The position numbers and the translations under genes are program-made. A stretch of DNA of 13,232 bases from an uncultured Bacillota bacterium (lineage in GTDB: Bacteria > Bacillota > Clostridia > Peptostreptococcales > Anaerovoracaceae), in assembly GCA_946629205.1 (NCBI GenBank), contig CAMOXP010000020.1, positions 1 through 13,232 of the forward strand. The letters are read 5' to 3'. This document shows positions 1 to 6,388 of the stretch, in pieces. The notes under the pieces were generated by a model. The model worked only from the letters and a program-made list of their open reading frames with translations. It was not told where the DNA came from and searched no databases. Positions within the stretch are counted from its first letter, which is position 1; the number at the start of each line of letters is the position of its first letter.

Positions 1-1103
1 CCGATGTGGTAACGACCCACTACGATTACCATTCCATCGACCAGAACCTGCTGAAACTGGACATCCTGGGACACGATATCCCGTCCATGTGCAAAAACCT
101 CAAAGACCTGACAGGCGTAGACCCGCTGGATGTTCCGATCAAAGATGACAAGGTCATGTCCATCTTCATCGGAACAGAAGGCCTGGACATCAAGGACCCG
201 GACTACAAGTTCACCCACGGAAGCTACGGCATCCATGAGTTCGGAACGTCTTTCGTGCGGCAGATGCTGGATGACATCCACCCTGAAACCGTAGAAGAAC
301 TGGTCCGGATCTCCGGACTTTCCCACGGGACCGACGTGTGGCTGGGCAACGCTCAGGATCTGGTCGTGAACGGCGTGACCACCATGCGCGAAGCCATTGC
401 CACCCGTGACGACATCATGAACTATCTGCGGAAGAAGGGACTCGATAACGGCGACGCCTTCACCATCATGGAGAAAGTCAGGAAGGGCAAAGGCCTTACA
501 GAGGAGCAGGAAATGCTCATGATCGAGCACGACGTACCGGACTGGTACATCGGTTCCTGCAAGAAGATCAAGTACATGTTCCCGCGCGCCCATGCGGTAG
601 CCTATGTCATGATGTCTCTGCGCGAGGCTTACTATAAGGTCTATCATCCGCTGGAATTCTATGCGGTCTACTTTACGACTAAAGTGGCGGCCTTTGATGA
701 AAGCGTGATCTTAAGAGGAGAGAAGGCGGTAGAAGACCGGATGGCCGAGATCGACCGTCTGGGCAAGTCCGCGACAAAAAAAGAAGAGAGCGAATACACT
801 GTCTTGGAGGTCGCCTATGAGATGTACGCCCGCGGCTACGAGTTTGCGCCGGCGCGTCTGGGCGTCTCAGATGCGTTGAAATTCCGTGTTGCCGACGGCA
901 AGGTCGTACTGCCTTTCGTCGCCATCACAGGCATGGGGGAGGGTGCCGCGACTGCTTTTGCAGACGGCTACGCGAACCGGCCTTATGAAACCGTTGAGGA
1001 TGTGATGGAACGGGGCCATGTGAACAAGACTGTTGTTGAGCAGCTTCGCGCCGACGGCGTTCTGGAAGGTCTGCCGGAAACAGCCCAGATCAGTTTCTTC
1101 TAG
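1..1103 (+). CDS. polC: DNA polymerase III PolC-type alpha subunit, C-terminal part (5' end outside window)
   Basis: This is the C-terminal 366 or so residues of the Gram-positive replicative polymerase PolC, which copies the chromosome at the fork. The frame is open from the left edge: codon 1 visible in full is Asp at 3-5, so the GTG at 6 is not a start. Recognisable PolC blocks are THYDYHSIDQNLLKLDILGHD, SGLSHGTDVWLGNAQDL, RDDIMNYL, VRKGKGLT, VPDWYIGSCKKIKYMFP and AHAVAYVMMSLR. They are followed by the C-terminal helix-hairpin-helix-like region (FVAITGMGEGAA) and the typical end with NKTVVEQL and a terminal SFF. These match the finger and C-terminal regions of PolC rather than DnaE. The catalytic palm aspartates and the exonuclease domain lie outside the window. 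No frameshift is seen. The gene converges on the minus-strand module at 1188 instead of running directly into rimP. Confidence 0.97.
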   Translation, partial: DVVTTHYDYHSIDQNLLKLDILGHDIPSMCKNLKDLTGVDPLDVPIKDDKVMSIFIGTEGLDIKDPDYKFTHGSYGIHEFGTSFVRQMLDDIHPETVEELVRISGLSHGTDVWLGNAQDLVVNGVTTMREAIATRDDIMNYLRKKGLDNGDAFTIMEKVRKGKGLTEEQEMLMIEHDVPDWYIGSCKKIKYMFPRAHAVAYVMMSLREAYYKVYHPLEFYAVYFTTKVAAFDESVILRGEKAVEDRMAEIDRLGKSATKKEESEYTVLEVAYEMYARGYEFAPARLGVSDALKFRVADGKVVLPFVAITGMGEGAATAFADGYANRPYETVEDVMERGHVNKTVVEQLRADGVLEGLPETAQISFF

Positions 1104-1110
1104 AGCCTAG

Positions 1111-1133
1111 AGCCGGTCATTGAACCGGCTTTT
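1111..1133 (+). terminator. Probable weak intrinsic terminator after polC
   Basis: A perfect 7-bp stem, AGCCGGT (1111-1117) pairing with ACCGGCT (1124-1130), closes a 6-base loop and runs into TTTT (1130-1133). It begins 7 bases after the polC stop. The T run is short, so termination may be partial. In the opposite direction the stem is not followed by a T run. A second GGCCGGCTC stretch at 1181-1189 could pair with the GAGCCGG at 1109-1115 in a longer alternative fold, which would serve the convergent minus-strand genes. The rest of 1104-1187 is GC-rich with repeated CTGCGC words and holds no gene. Confidence 0.55.
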
Positions 1134-1187
1134 ACCGCTGCGCTGCGCAGTCACAGCTCCGTCGCTGCGCCGGGATTGAAGGCCGGC

Positions 1188-2327
1188 TCACTTCAGCTGC
1201 TCCAGCTGTTCGTCTGTGATGTAGATGACTTTGCCGGTTTTCGGTTCGATTTTCTCGTCGCCGTAGACGAGCCACACCACGTCAAGAGGATTCTCCGGCA
1301 TAGGCGCTTTGCCGTCGGTGAAGATGATCTTATTGTCGACGCGAAGGGAGAAGGCGGACATGGCGACGTTGAAATCCGTGCCGCCTCCGCCCATAAATAC
1401 CATATTGTCGATGTCTTTCAGAGAGCGTATATCCTGAAATCCGTAGAAACAGGTGTCGAAGCAGCCGACTTTGAGCTTCGACAGCTGGAGGATGTTTTTG
1501 CATTCCCGCAGGAAATTTCTGAGAAGGGAGTCTTCGACAGACCAGCTGGTGTCGAGCACGATCTCCGTTTCCGGCATCGGCCACGCGTCCAGGACCGGCC
1601 GTACGATCCCGTCTTCGATCTCCGCGTGGGTGAGGGACCAGTCCACACCGTAATTGATCGTATCCCGGAGAATGAGTCTCCAGTCGAGGATGGGCTTTGA
1701 CCAGCCGATATCTTCGATCGGCCGTTCATCCCTGACGATATCATTGCCGGCTTTGGACGCCCGTTTCGGTATGAGGTCCTCGAATTCTTCCGGCAGTTCG
1801 ATCTCTTCGTCCCAGAGGAGATGCTCATCATCAAAGAGAATCTCATCGCCTTCTTCAAAGACGGCTTCGTTCCCGGTTTCCGACTGATTGCCGTCCAGCT
1901 GTCCTTCCATGAGGTCGATCTCGAGCTTCTCCGCCAGAAGGACCTCATAATAAGTGTCGGCGTCGTAGTCGATCGCTTCCGGATAATCGATCCCGCCCCG
2001 GATGATCTTCATGCCATCCCGTTTCAGGAGCTGGTTGATGACCGCGTCCGTGGCGTTCTTCCAGATCTCCGGGTCTTTGCCGCGTCCTCTTCTGATGTGG
2101 TCGAAGGCGATGTGGCAGATCTCATGGGTCAGCGCAAAAGCCCGCTCTTCATCTGTCAGCATGTCAAAATAACCGGGATTGTAAAAGATGGTTTTCCCGT
2201 TGCTGCCGATGGTGCGGACTTCTGTTGTTTCCACGTATTCCACGCTCGCGGCCAGACTGCCGAAGAAGGGGTATCTGGCGAGCATGTCTTTTTTTGCTGC
2301 TGCAATATGCTCGCTGATCATTCCCAT
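1188..2327 (-). CDS. VWA-like protein with N-terminal HExxH putative metallopeptidase domain (DUF2201-type)
   Basis: A 379-residue protein with two recognisable parts. The N-terminal part (about 1-135) carries HEICH at 68-72 inside a THEICHIAFDH context, the HExxH zinc-site signature of zincins. An acidic, low-complexity stretch follows (about 150-185). The C-terminal part (about 253-379) is VWA-like with a MIDAS pattern: Asp259, Ser261 and Ser263 in DTSWS, Thr317 in GGGGTDF, and Asp338 in IIFTDG, ending in VVWLVYG. No signal peptide or membrane segment is seen, so it should be cytosolic. It matches the family annotated as putative metallopeptidase / VWA-like DUF2201, usually encoded beside a MoxR-like ATPase, as here. 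Two ATG starts are possible, 2327 and 2321; the second forms an ATGA overlap with the upstream stop, so coupling is likely. Whether it cleaves protein is unknown; the substrate cannot be inferred. Confidence 0.85.
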   Translation of the reverse strand: MGMISEHIAAAKKDMLARYPFFGSLAASVEYVETTEVRTIGSNGKTIFYNPGYFDMLTDEERAFALTHEICHIAFDHIRRGRGKDPEIWKNATDAVINQLLKRDGMKIIRGGIDYPEAIDYDADTYYEVLLAEKLEIDLMEGQLDGNQSETGNEAVFEEGDEILFDDEHLLWDEEIELPEEFEDLIPKRASKAGNDIVRDERPIEDIGWSKPILDWRLILRDTINYGVDWSLTHAEIEDGIVRPVLDAWPMPETEIVLDTSWSVEDSLLRNFLRECKNILQLSKLKVGCFDTCFYGFQDIRSLKDIDNMVFMGGGGTDFNVAMSAFSLRVDNKIIFTDGKAPMPENPLDVVWLVYGDEKIEPKTGKVIYITDEQLEQLK

Positions 2328-4006
2328 CTGTCCGGTGCGCCGTGTGTGCGCAATGAGTCAAAAACTGCCAGGAATTCCGGTCCCAGTTTGCCGATAAAGG
2401 CCGTGACGGTACCGGCGTCCTCATCGGAGACCTGTGAAAGGCCCATCGTTGTGGCGTACCGTTCGGCGGTATCCAGCTCCTCGATGTCCCTGTCTGTATA
2501 ATCGCCGCGCAGGACTCTCTCGAGGGTGATGACAGGTCTTGCGCAGAACTGCACGAACTCTTCCGTGATCTCTTCTCCGATCAGGGACCGGAGCATCTCC
2601 GGGCGTCCCGTCGCATAGAGCATCTTCGAGGCCATTTCCCACTTCCGCGGGTCGGCGTTGGGCTTTTCGCCGTCATAAGTGCTCCGCAAGGTCTCCCCGC
2701 GCTTATATGCGATAAAGGAGTAGATGGCAGGGTGGATATCATATTCCCGTGCCCATGCGAGCCACTTTTCGGTCGTTGTGTTGATGTATACGTGGGCGAA
2801 CCGGTTGAAGAAGGGCGCTGCCAGCTGGTTTGCGGCGAGGGAATCCTGCATATCGTTTCCCGCGGCCACGACCCTGGCGTTGTCCGGCAGTCTCCAGAGC
2901 CCGTTGACTTCCTTGTCCAGCACGATGTTGAAGGCCATACCCTGGATGCTTGGCAGGGCGTTGTTGATCTCATCGAAGAACACCACATGCAGTTTGTCAG
3001 GCTCTGCCTCGCACTTGGCGACGACCTTCTTGTACCAGGTCGGCGGCAGATCGATCATCTCGCCGGTAGACTGGTTGTAGACACTCCGGCCGTTGAGGCT
3101 GTCCGGCGTGGCGTTCCGCAGGTAGATGATCTCACAGGTCGGATCGATCTGACGGATCCTGGCGCTCTTGCCCTCCGAGGAAGGTCCGTGCAGGAACACC
3201 GCGATGTCGCTTTCGATGGCGCCCCGGATGATATCCTCCTCAGTGACCTGGCCGAAGGTCAGGTCATAGGGGTTTCTTCTCGCCTCGGCGCGGCGGATGT
3301 ACGCATCGTATTCCGCCTGTTCCTCGGCTGTCAGTTCGCGGAGAACGCTGGGAACGATGTCTTCTGCAAACGTGCCGTTCAGGAACCGGCAGACCTCTGT
3401 TTTGCAGAAATCTCCTTCGTAAACAGTGTCCAGACAGTATTCCCTGACATAGGCAATGATGCTTTTGCACAAAAGCAATCCGGCGCCTTCGTCGTAATAC
3501 CATTTCAGCGGCGATACCACGAACCACTTGGCTCGTTCTTCCTCAGGCTTGACCCTGACGTATTTGGTGCCTTTGTATTCGTATTCTTCATAGGTGCCCA
3601 TGTACACTTTGCCGGTCTTGCGCAGCATGCCGGACCGGTGCTCGTCCTCCAGGAACCGCGCGAGCATTTTCTCTGCTGCGTCCTGGGGATACTCGCCGTA
3701 TTCCGCCAGCAGATGCCCGCTGATATCTTTCACGACCTTATCCGAAACCGAACTGACGTCTTCGCATGCAAAGGCAGGACGGACGCCGCCGCCTCCGCTG
3801 GCGTAACCCACGGCGCGCTCGCCGTTTCCCTTGACGATGCAGACATCTCCGTAACCGGCCGCAGAAGAGAGCAGCCAGCTGCCGTCTGCGCCCAGCGCTT
3901 CCGCGAACGCTGTCTGAGGACACTTCGCTCCGATCGACTTAATAATATCCAGCCGCTGCTCGCCGAACACCTGCTCGACGGCGGGCAATGTGTAATTGAT
4001 GTTCAT
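2318..4006 (-). CDS. MoxR-like AAA+ ATPase with DUF6273-like N-terminal region
   Basis: A 562-residue ATPase. The AAA+ core is clear: Walker A GPSSEGKS (274-281), Walker B VVFFDE (341-346), sensor 1 VVAAGND (379-385), an arginine-finger-like NRF with Arg402, and a PRKWEM segment near 453-458 in the sensor 2 region. This is the MoxR-type arrangement. The N-terminal 220 residues are unusual: WLLSS (44-48) and GVRPAF (74-79), then EYGEYPQ (102-108), EYKGTKYVRV (about 141-150), SPLKWYYDEGAGLLLCKSI and a Tyr-rich stretch ending LNGTFAEDIVPS. These recall the DUF6273 family. The start at 4006 is chosen because AAAGGA sits 6-11 bases upstream; the open frame extends to 4102 but that stretch overlaps the promoter. 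By family analogy it remodels a target protein together with the VWA partner encoded next to it. Its target is unknown. Confidence 0.87.
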   Translation of the reverse strand: MNINYTLPAVEQVFGEQRLDIIKSIGAKCPQTAFAEALGADGSWLLSSAAGYGDVCIVKGNGERAVGYASGGGGVRPAFACEDVSSVSDKVVKDISGHLLAEYGEYPQDAAEKMLARFLEDEHRSGMLRKTGKVYMGTYEEYEYKGTKYVRVKPEEERAKWFVVSPLKWYYDEGAGLLLCKSIIAYVREYCLDTVYEGDFCKTEVCRFLNGTFAEDIVPSVLRELTAEEQAEYDAYIRRAEARRNPYDLTFGQVTEEDIIRGAIESDIAVFLHGPSSEGKSARIRQIDPTCEIIYLRNATPDSLNGRSVYNQSTGEMIDLPPTWYKKVVAKCEAEPDKLHVVFFDEINNALPSIQGMAFNIVLDKEVNGLWRLPDNARVVAAGNDMQDSLAANQLAAPFFNRFAHVYINTTTEKWLAWAREYDIHPAIYSFIAYKRGETLRSTYDGEKPNADPRKWEMASKMLYATGRPEMLRSLIGEEITEEFVQFCARPVITLERVLRGDYTDRDIEELDTAERYATTMGLSQVSDEDAGTVTAFIGKLGPEFLAVFDSLRTHGAPDRWE

Positions 4007-4048
4007 ATGTTGTCCTTTATTTGTTTGAGTATTATTTCGTGCTTCCTC

Positions 4049-4082
4049 ATTATATAGTATTTTGTATCGTTTGTGTCGCCAA
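4049..4082 (-). promoter_or_regulatory. Probable sigma-A-type promoter for the MoxR/VWA genes
   Basis: Read on the minus strand, TTGGCG (plus 4077-4082) is followed after 17 bases by TACTAT (4054-4059), and a perfect TATAAT lies immediately downstream (4049-4054). The spacing favours the first pair, while the second hexamer matches consensus better, so the exact -10 is undecided. Transcription would start about 35-40 bases before the ATG at 4006. The leader then holds an AAAGGA ribosome binding site. Confidence 0.6.
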
Positions 4083-4096
4083 TTTTTGGAAAACCC

Positions 4097-4125
4097 TTGC
4101 ATATCATAGGTTTATGTGTTATTGT
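4097..4125 (+). promoter_or_regulatory. Probable sigma-A promoter of the rimP-nusA-infB operon
   Basis: TTGCAT (4097-4102) and TATTGT (4120-4125) are separated by 17 bases, and a TGT precedes the -10 box, giving an extended -10 element. The expected start is near 4132, leaving a leader of roughly 65 bases before rimP. It lies back to back with the minus-strand promoter; the two -35 boxes are only 14 bases apart. Confidence 0.65.
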
Positions 4126-4153
4126 AGTCACTGTCAATATGTAAGTTATCACT

Positions 4154-4182
4154 GGAGTGGGCAAGAGGCCCACTCCTGTTTT
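4154..4182 (+). terminator. Terminator-like hairpin in the rimP leader (possible attenuator)
   Basis: A perfect 9-bp GC-rich stem, GGAGTGGGC (4154-4162) with GCCCACTCC (4168-4176), closes an AAGAG loop and is followed by TGTTTT (4177-4182). It lies downstream of the predicted promoter and ends 21 bases before the rimP start. It therefore sits inside the leader of the operon rather than after the minus-strand genes. It may act as an attenuator or as a stabilising or processing hairpin. No competing antiterminator stem is evident in the short leader. Confidence 0.6.
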
Positions 4183-4197
4183 GTGGAAATAAGGACG

Positions 4198-4716
4198 ATG
4201 GCAAAGAAAAAGATCACAGAGGTCGTGGCCGAACTGGCGGGCGAGTTTCTCGCAGAGAACGGCTACGAACTGTACAACACGGAGTATGTGAAAGAAGGCC
4301 GCGACTGGTTCCTGCGGGTGTACATCGATAAGGTGCAGGACGCTGACCAGGAAGAGCAGACCTATATCAGCACCGAAGACTGCGAGAAGGTGAGCCGGTT
4401 CCTGAGCGAGAAACTGGACGAAGCGGATCCGATCGAGCAGAACTACTATCTGGAAGTCAGCTCCCCCGGAATGGACCGGCCGCTGGTCAGATCCGAGCAC
4501 TACGAGCGTTACGTAGGCGAGGAAGTGGAGATCCGGCTCTACAAAGCCATGGACGGCGTCAAGAACATCCAGGGCATCCTGGAATCCTTTGACCGGGAAA
4601 ACGGCGTCGCCACCGTGAAAGCGCAGATCCCGCGCAAAGGCGGCAAGACCGAAGAAATCGTGTACGAGCTTGCGCTCAGCGACATCGCCAAAGCCAACCT
4701 GGCCGTCGTATTCTAG
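4198..4716 (+). CDS. rimP: Ribosome maturation factor RimP
   Basis: A 172-residue cytosolic protein that helps assemble the 30S subunit. It begins MAKKKITEVVAELAGEFL, has the N-terminal domain with YELYNTEYVKEGRDWFLRVYID and a CEKVSRFLSEKLD helix, then the diagnostic LEVSSPGMDRPL (about 94-105). An SH3-like C-terminal domain follows (VGEEVEIRLYKAMDG, GILESFD, YELALSDIAKANLAVVF). Length is slightly above the roughly 150-160 usual for the family. The ATG at 4198 is chosen from family N-termini; AAGGA upstream is close (two bases between), so spacing is tight. An in-frame GTG at 4183 is possible but has no better site. It is the first gene of the nusA-infB operon and directly follows the leader hairpin. 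Confidence 0.95.
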   Translation: MAKKKITEVVAELAGEFLAENGYELYNTEYVKEGRDWFLRVYIDKVQDADQEEQTYISTEDCEKVSRFLSEKLDEADPIEQNYYLEVSSPGMDRPLVRSEHYERYVGEEVEIRLYKAMDGVKNIQGILESFDRENGVATVKAQIPRKGGKTEEIVYELALSDIAKANLAVVF

Positions 4717-4718
4717 AA

Positions 4719-4751
4719 AATGTGTCAAAGGGACGGTTCTTTTGACACATT
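4719..4751 (+). repeat. Perfect hairpin repeat with GGGACGGTTCT loop, REP-like family
   Basis: AATGTGTCAAA (4719-4729) is a perfect 11-bp inverted repeat of TTTGACACATT (4741-4751), around the loop GGGACGGTTCT (4730-4740). It begins two bases after the rimP stop. From memory, hairpins combining GTGTCAAA arms with a GGGACGGTTC core recur as small interspersed repeats in many Clostridia and other bacteria, often in genomes with REP-associated (IS200-like Y1) transposases. No transposase is present here. It has no T run after the stem, so it is not a standard terminator. Confidence 0.75.
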
Positions 4752-4763
4752 CGACAAAGTCAA

Positions 4764-4793
4764 ACTTAGTTAAACCTAGTTACACCTATTGTA
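4764..4793 (+). repeat. Three-copy 10-bp tandem repeat upstream of nusA
   Basis: Three consecutive 10-base units, ACTTAGTTAA, ACCTAGTTAC and ACCTATTGTA, follow the hairpin repeat. The units are imperfect and the third is the most diverged. The stretch is AT-rich compared with its surroundings and ends about 28 bases before the nusA ATG. It could contribute to an internal promoter, but no convincing -35/-10 pair was found. Confidence 0.5.
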
Positions 4794-4821
4794 GATATAT
4801 TAAAGATATGAGGGAAACAAA

Positions 4822-6099
4822 ATGAGTGATTTTATGGACGCAATCAATGATCTGGTGAAGGAAAAAGGCATCACGAAGGATGTGATCATGGAAGCGATCG
4901 AGTCGGCGCTGGTTTCTGCCTATAAGAAGAACTACGGCACAGCAGCCAATGTCCGCGCGGAAATGAATGAAGAGACCGGGGACGTTGAAGTGCTCATGCA
5001 GAAGGAAGTCGTAGAAGAGGTGGAAGACGACGCGACACAGATCTCACTGAAGGAAGCACAGGAAATCGATTCGAGATACCAGGTGGAAGATATCGTTGAA
5101 TATCAGGTCACGCCGAAGGACTTCGGACGGATCGCGGCGCAGACAGCCAAGCAGGTCGTCGTGCAGAGACTGAGAGAAGCCGAGCGCGGCATGGTCTATG
5201 ACAATTACATCAAGCGTCAGGGCGAGCTTGTGACCGGCGTCGTACAGAGAATCAGCAATGATACTATATTTGTAAACATCGGCAATACAGAGGGTATCCT
5301 CGTCAAGGGCGAGCGCGCATCAGGTGAAAGATACAGGGTCAACGACAGGATCAAGGCGTACATCATGGACGTCAGAAAGAGCAACAAGGGCCCGCAGATC
5401 TTCCTGAGCAGGACCCACCCGGGATTTGTTGAGAAACTGTTCGAACTGGAAGTTCCTGAAATCGAAGACGGCGATGTCGTGATCAAGAGCATTGCCAGAG
5501 AAGCAGGATCCAGAACAAAGATCGCGGTATATACAGAGGATGAGGACATCGATCCGGTAGGCGCATGTGTCGGCCAGAACGGCAACAGAGTCAGAAACAT
5601 CGTGGATGAACTCTGGGGCGAGAAGATCGACATCACGACATGGGATGACGATCCGGCGATCCTCATCAGCAACGTGCTCTCACCGGCCAAGGTCGAAGCA
5701 GTTGCCATCGATGAAGAAGAAAAGGCTGCCACCGCAGTCGTTCCGGACTATCAGCTTTCACTGGCTATCGGTAAGGAAGGGCAGAACGTCAGACTGGCTG
5801 CCAGACTTTGCGGCTGGAAAATCGACATCAAGAGCCATTCCCAGTACTTCGGAGACGGCGAGGACGAGGATGCGTATGAAGATGACATGGAATACGCCGA
5901 TGAAGCTGTCTATGAAGACGAGATAGAAGAAGCTGTTGAAACTGAAGAAGCAGCAGAAGCTGAAGAAGCGGCTGAGACTGAAGAAGCAGCAGAAGCTGAA
6001 GAGGCAGTTGAGGTCGAAGAAGCCGACGCGGAAGCGGCCCCTGAAGAAGAAGCCGAAGCATCGGATGAAGCGATGTACGCAAAAGAAGATGAAGAATAA
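4822..6099 (+). CDS. nusA: Transcription termination/antitermination factor NusA with long acidic tail
   Basis: A 425-residue RNA polymerase-associated factor acting in pausing, termination and antitermination. Domains in order: N-terminal RNAP-binding domain (1 to about 130), S1 domain starting near GELVTGVV (134), KH1 with GACVGQNG (247-254), and KH2 with LAIGKEGQNVRLAARLCGW (GKEG at 317-320). The conserved body ends near residue 343. An 82-residue tail follows, almost entirely Asp, Glu and Ala with a 12-residue tandem duplication. Family members in Bacillota usually end shortly after KH2, so this tail is unusual; it is not recognisably the AR1/AR2 repeats of enterobacterial NusA. AGGGA lies 7-11 bases before the ATG. 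It overlaps rnpM by 11 bases. Confidence 0.96.
   Translation: MSDFMDAINDLVKEKGITKDVIMEAIESALVSAYKKNYGTAANVRAEMNEETGDVEVLMQKEVVEEVEDDATQISLKEAQEIDSRYQVEDIVEYQVTPKDFGRIAAQTAKQVVVQRLREAERGMVYDNYIKRQGELVTGVVQRISNDTIFVNIGNTEGILVKGERASGERYRVNDRIKAYIMDVRKSNKGPQIFLSRTHPGFVEKLFELEVPEIEDGDVVIKSIAREAGSRTKIAVYTEDEDIDPVGACVGQNGNRVRNIVDELWGEKIDITTWDDDPAILISNVLSPAKVEAVAIDEEEKAATAVVPDYQLSLAIGKEGQNVRLAARLCGWKIDIKSHSQYFGDGEDEDAYEDDMEYADEAVYEDEIEEAVETEEAAEAEEAAETEEAAEAEEAVEVEEADAEAAPEEEAEASDEAMYAKEDEE
5941..6012 (+). repeat. 36-bp tandem duplication inside the nusA acidic tail
   Basis: Two consecutive 36-base units start at 5941 and 5977. Their first 26 bases are identical and the remainder differs at a few positions. 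They encode two copies of a 12-residue unit, TEEAAEAEEAAE then TEEAAEAEEAVE. The period is a multiple of three, so copy-number change would keep the frame. Confidence 0.85.
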
Positions 6100-6388
6100 G
6101 AAACCGCCGATGCGCAGGTGCATCGGATGTATGCAGTCAAAACCAAAAGAGGAGCTCATCAGGCTCGCCTGGTACGAGGAAACACTGTCGCTGGATCCTA
6201 CGGGAAAAGCCAAGGGAAGAGGCGTGTACATCTGCAAAAGCCAGGACTGCCTGCAAAAGGCCGTGAAGAAGGGTGCTTTCGCAAGGAGCCTTCACGAGAA
6301 TCCCGGAAGCGATCAGATCCAGCGGGTCGCCGGGCAGCTTGAGGCAGAGCTCATCAGGCAGCAAGAGGGTGATGATCATGCGGAGTAA
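6089..6388 (+). CDS. rnpM: RNase P modulator RnpM (YlxR family)
   Basis: A 99-residue YlxR-family RNA-binding protein. The signature RRCIGCMQSKPKEELIRL sits at the N-terminus, followed by LDPTGKAKGRGVYIC and DCLQKAVKKGAFARSL. Cysteines at 11, 14, 49 and 54 form a CxxC plus Cx4C set common in clostridial members, which could bind metal. YlxR of Bacillus subtilis has been reported to bind RNase P RNA and modulate its activity, hence the name; that function here is inferred from family. The start at 6089 is chosen because it overlaps the nusA stop by 11 bases and gives the usual short Lys-rich N-terminus. The open frame extends upstream to 5936, but that part is an out-of-frame reading of the nusA Glu/Ala repeat. 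No strong ribosome binding site is visible, so translation is probably coupled to nusA. Confidence 0.9.
   Translation: MKNKKPPMRRCIGCMQSKPKEELIRLAWYEETLSLDPTGKAKGRGVYICKSQDCLQKAVKKGAFARSLHENPGSDQIQRVAGQLEAELIRQQEGDDHAE

Noticed and set aside
1134..1175. GC-rich CTGCGC words between polC and the VWA gene as a repeat or CRISPR-like array
   Set aside because: No regular period or spacer structure; only a few short repeated hexamers and one CTGCGCAG palindrome.
2289..2295. A7 run in the VWA gene with an in-frame A AAA AAA heptamer, a possible frameshift or phase-variation site
   Set aside because: The gene is intact in this frame, no stimulatory structure or productive alternative frame was found, and a single A7 run is weak evidence.
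2732..4057. A 441-codon open frame on the plus strand opposite the MoxR-like ATPase gene
   Set aside because: It runs entirely antisense to a gene with intact Walker A, Walker B and sensor motifs, has no ribosome binding site or recognisable domain, and is explained by the third-position GC preference of the real gene.
4007..4102. 32-residue N-terminal extension of the MoxR-like ATPase
   Set aside because: It would cover the predicted promoter, and a good ribosome binding site lies just before ATG 4006.
5936..6088. N-terminal extension of rnpM reading MKLKKQQKLKK and onward
   Set aside because: This is the nusA Glu/Ala repeat read in another frame; the family starts near the RRCIGC motif and ATG 6089 fits the usual overlap.
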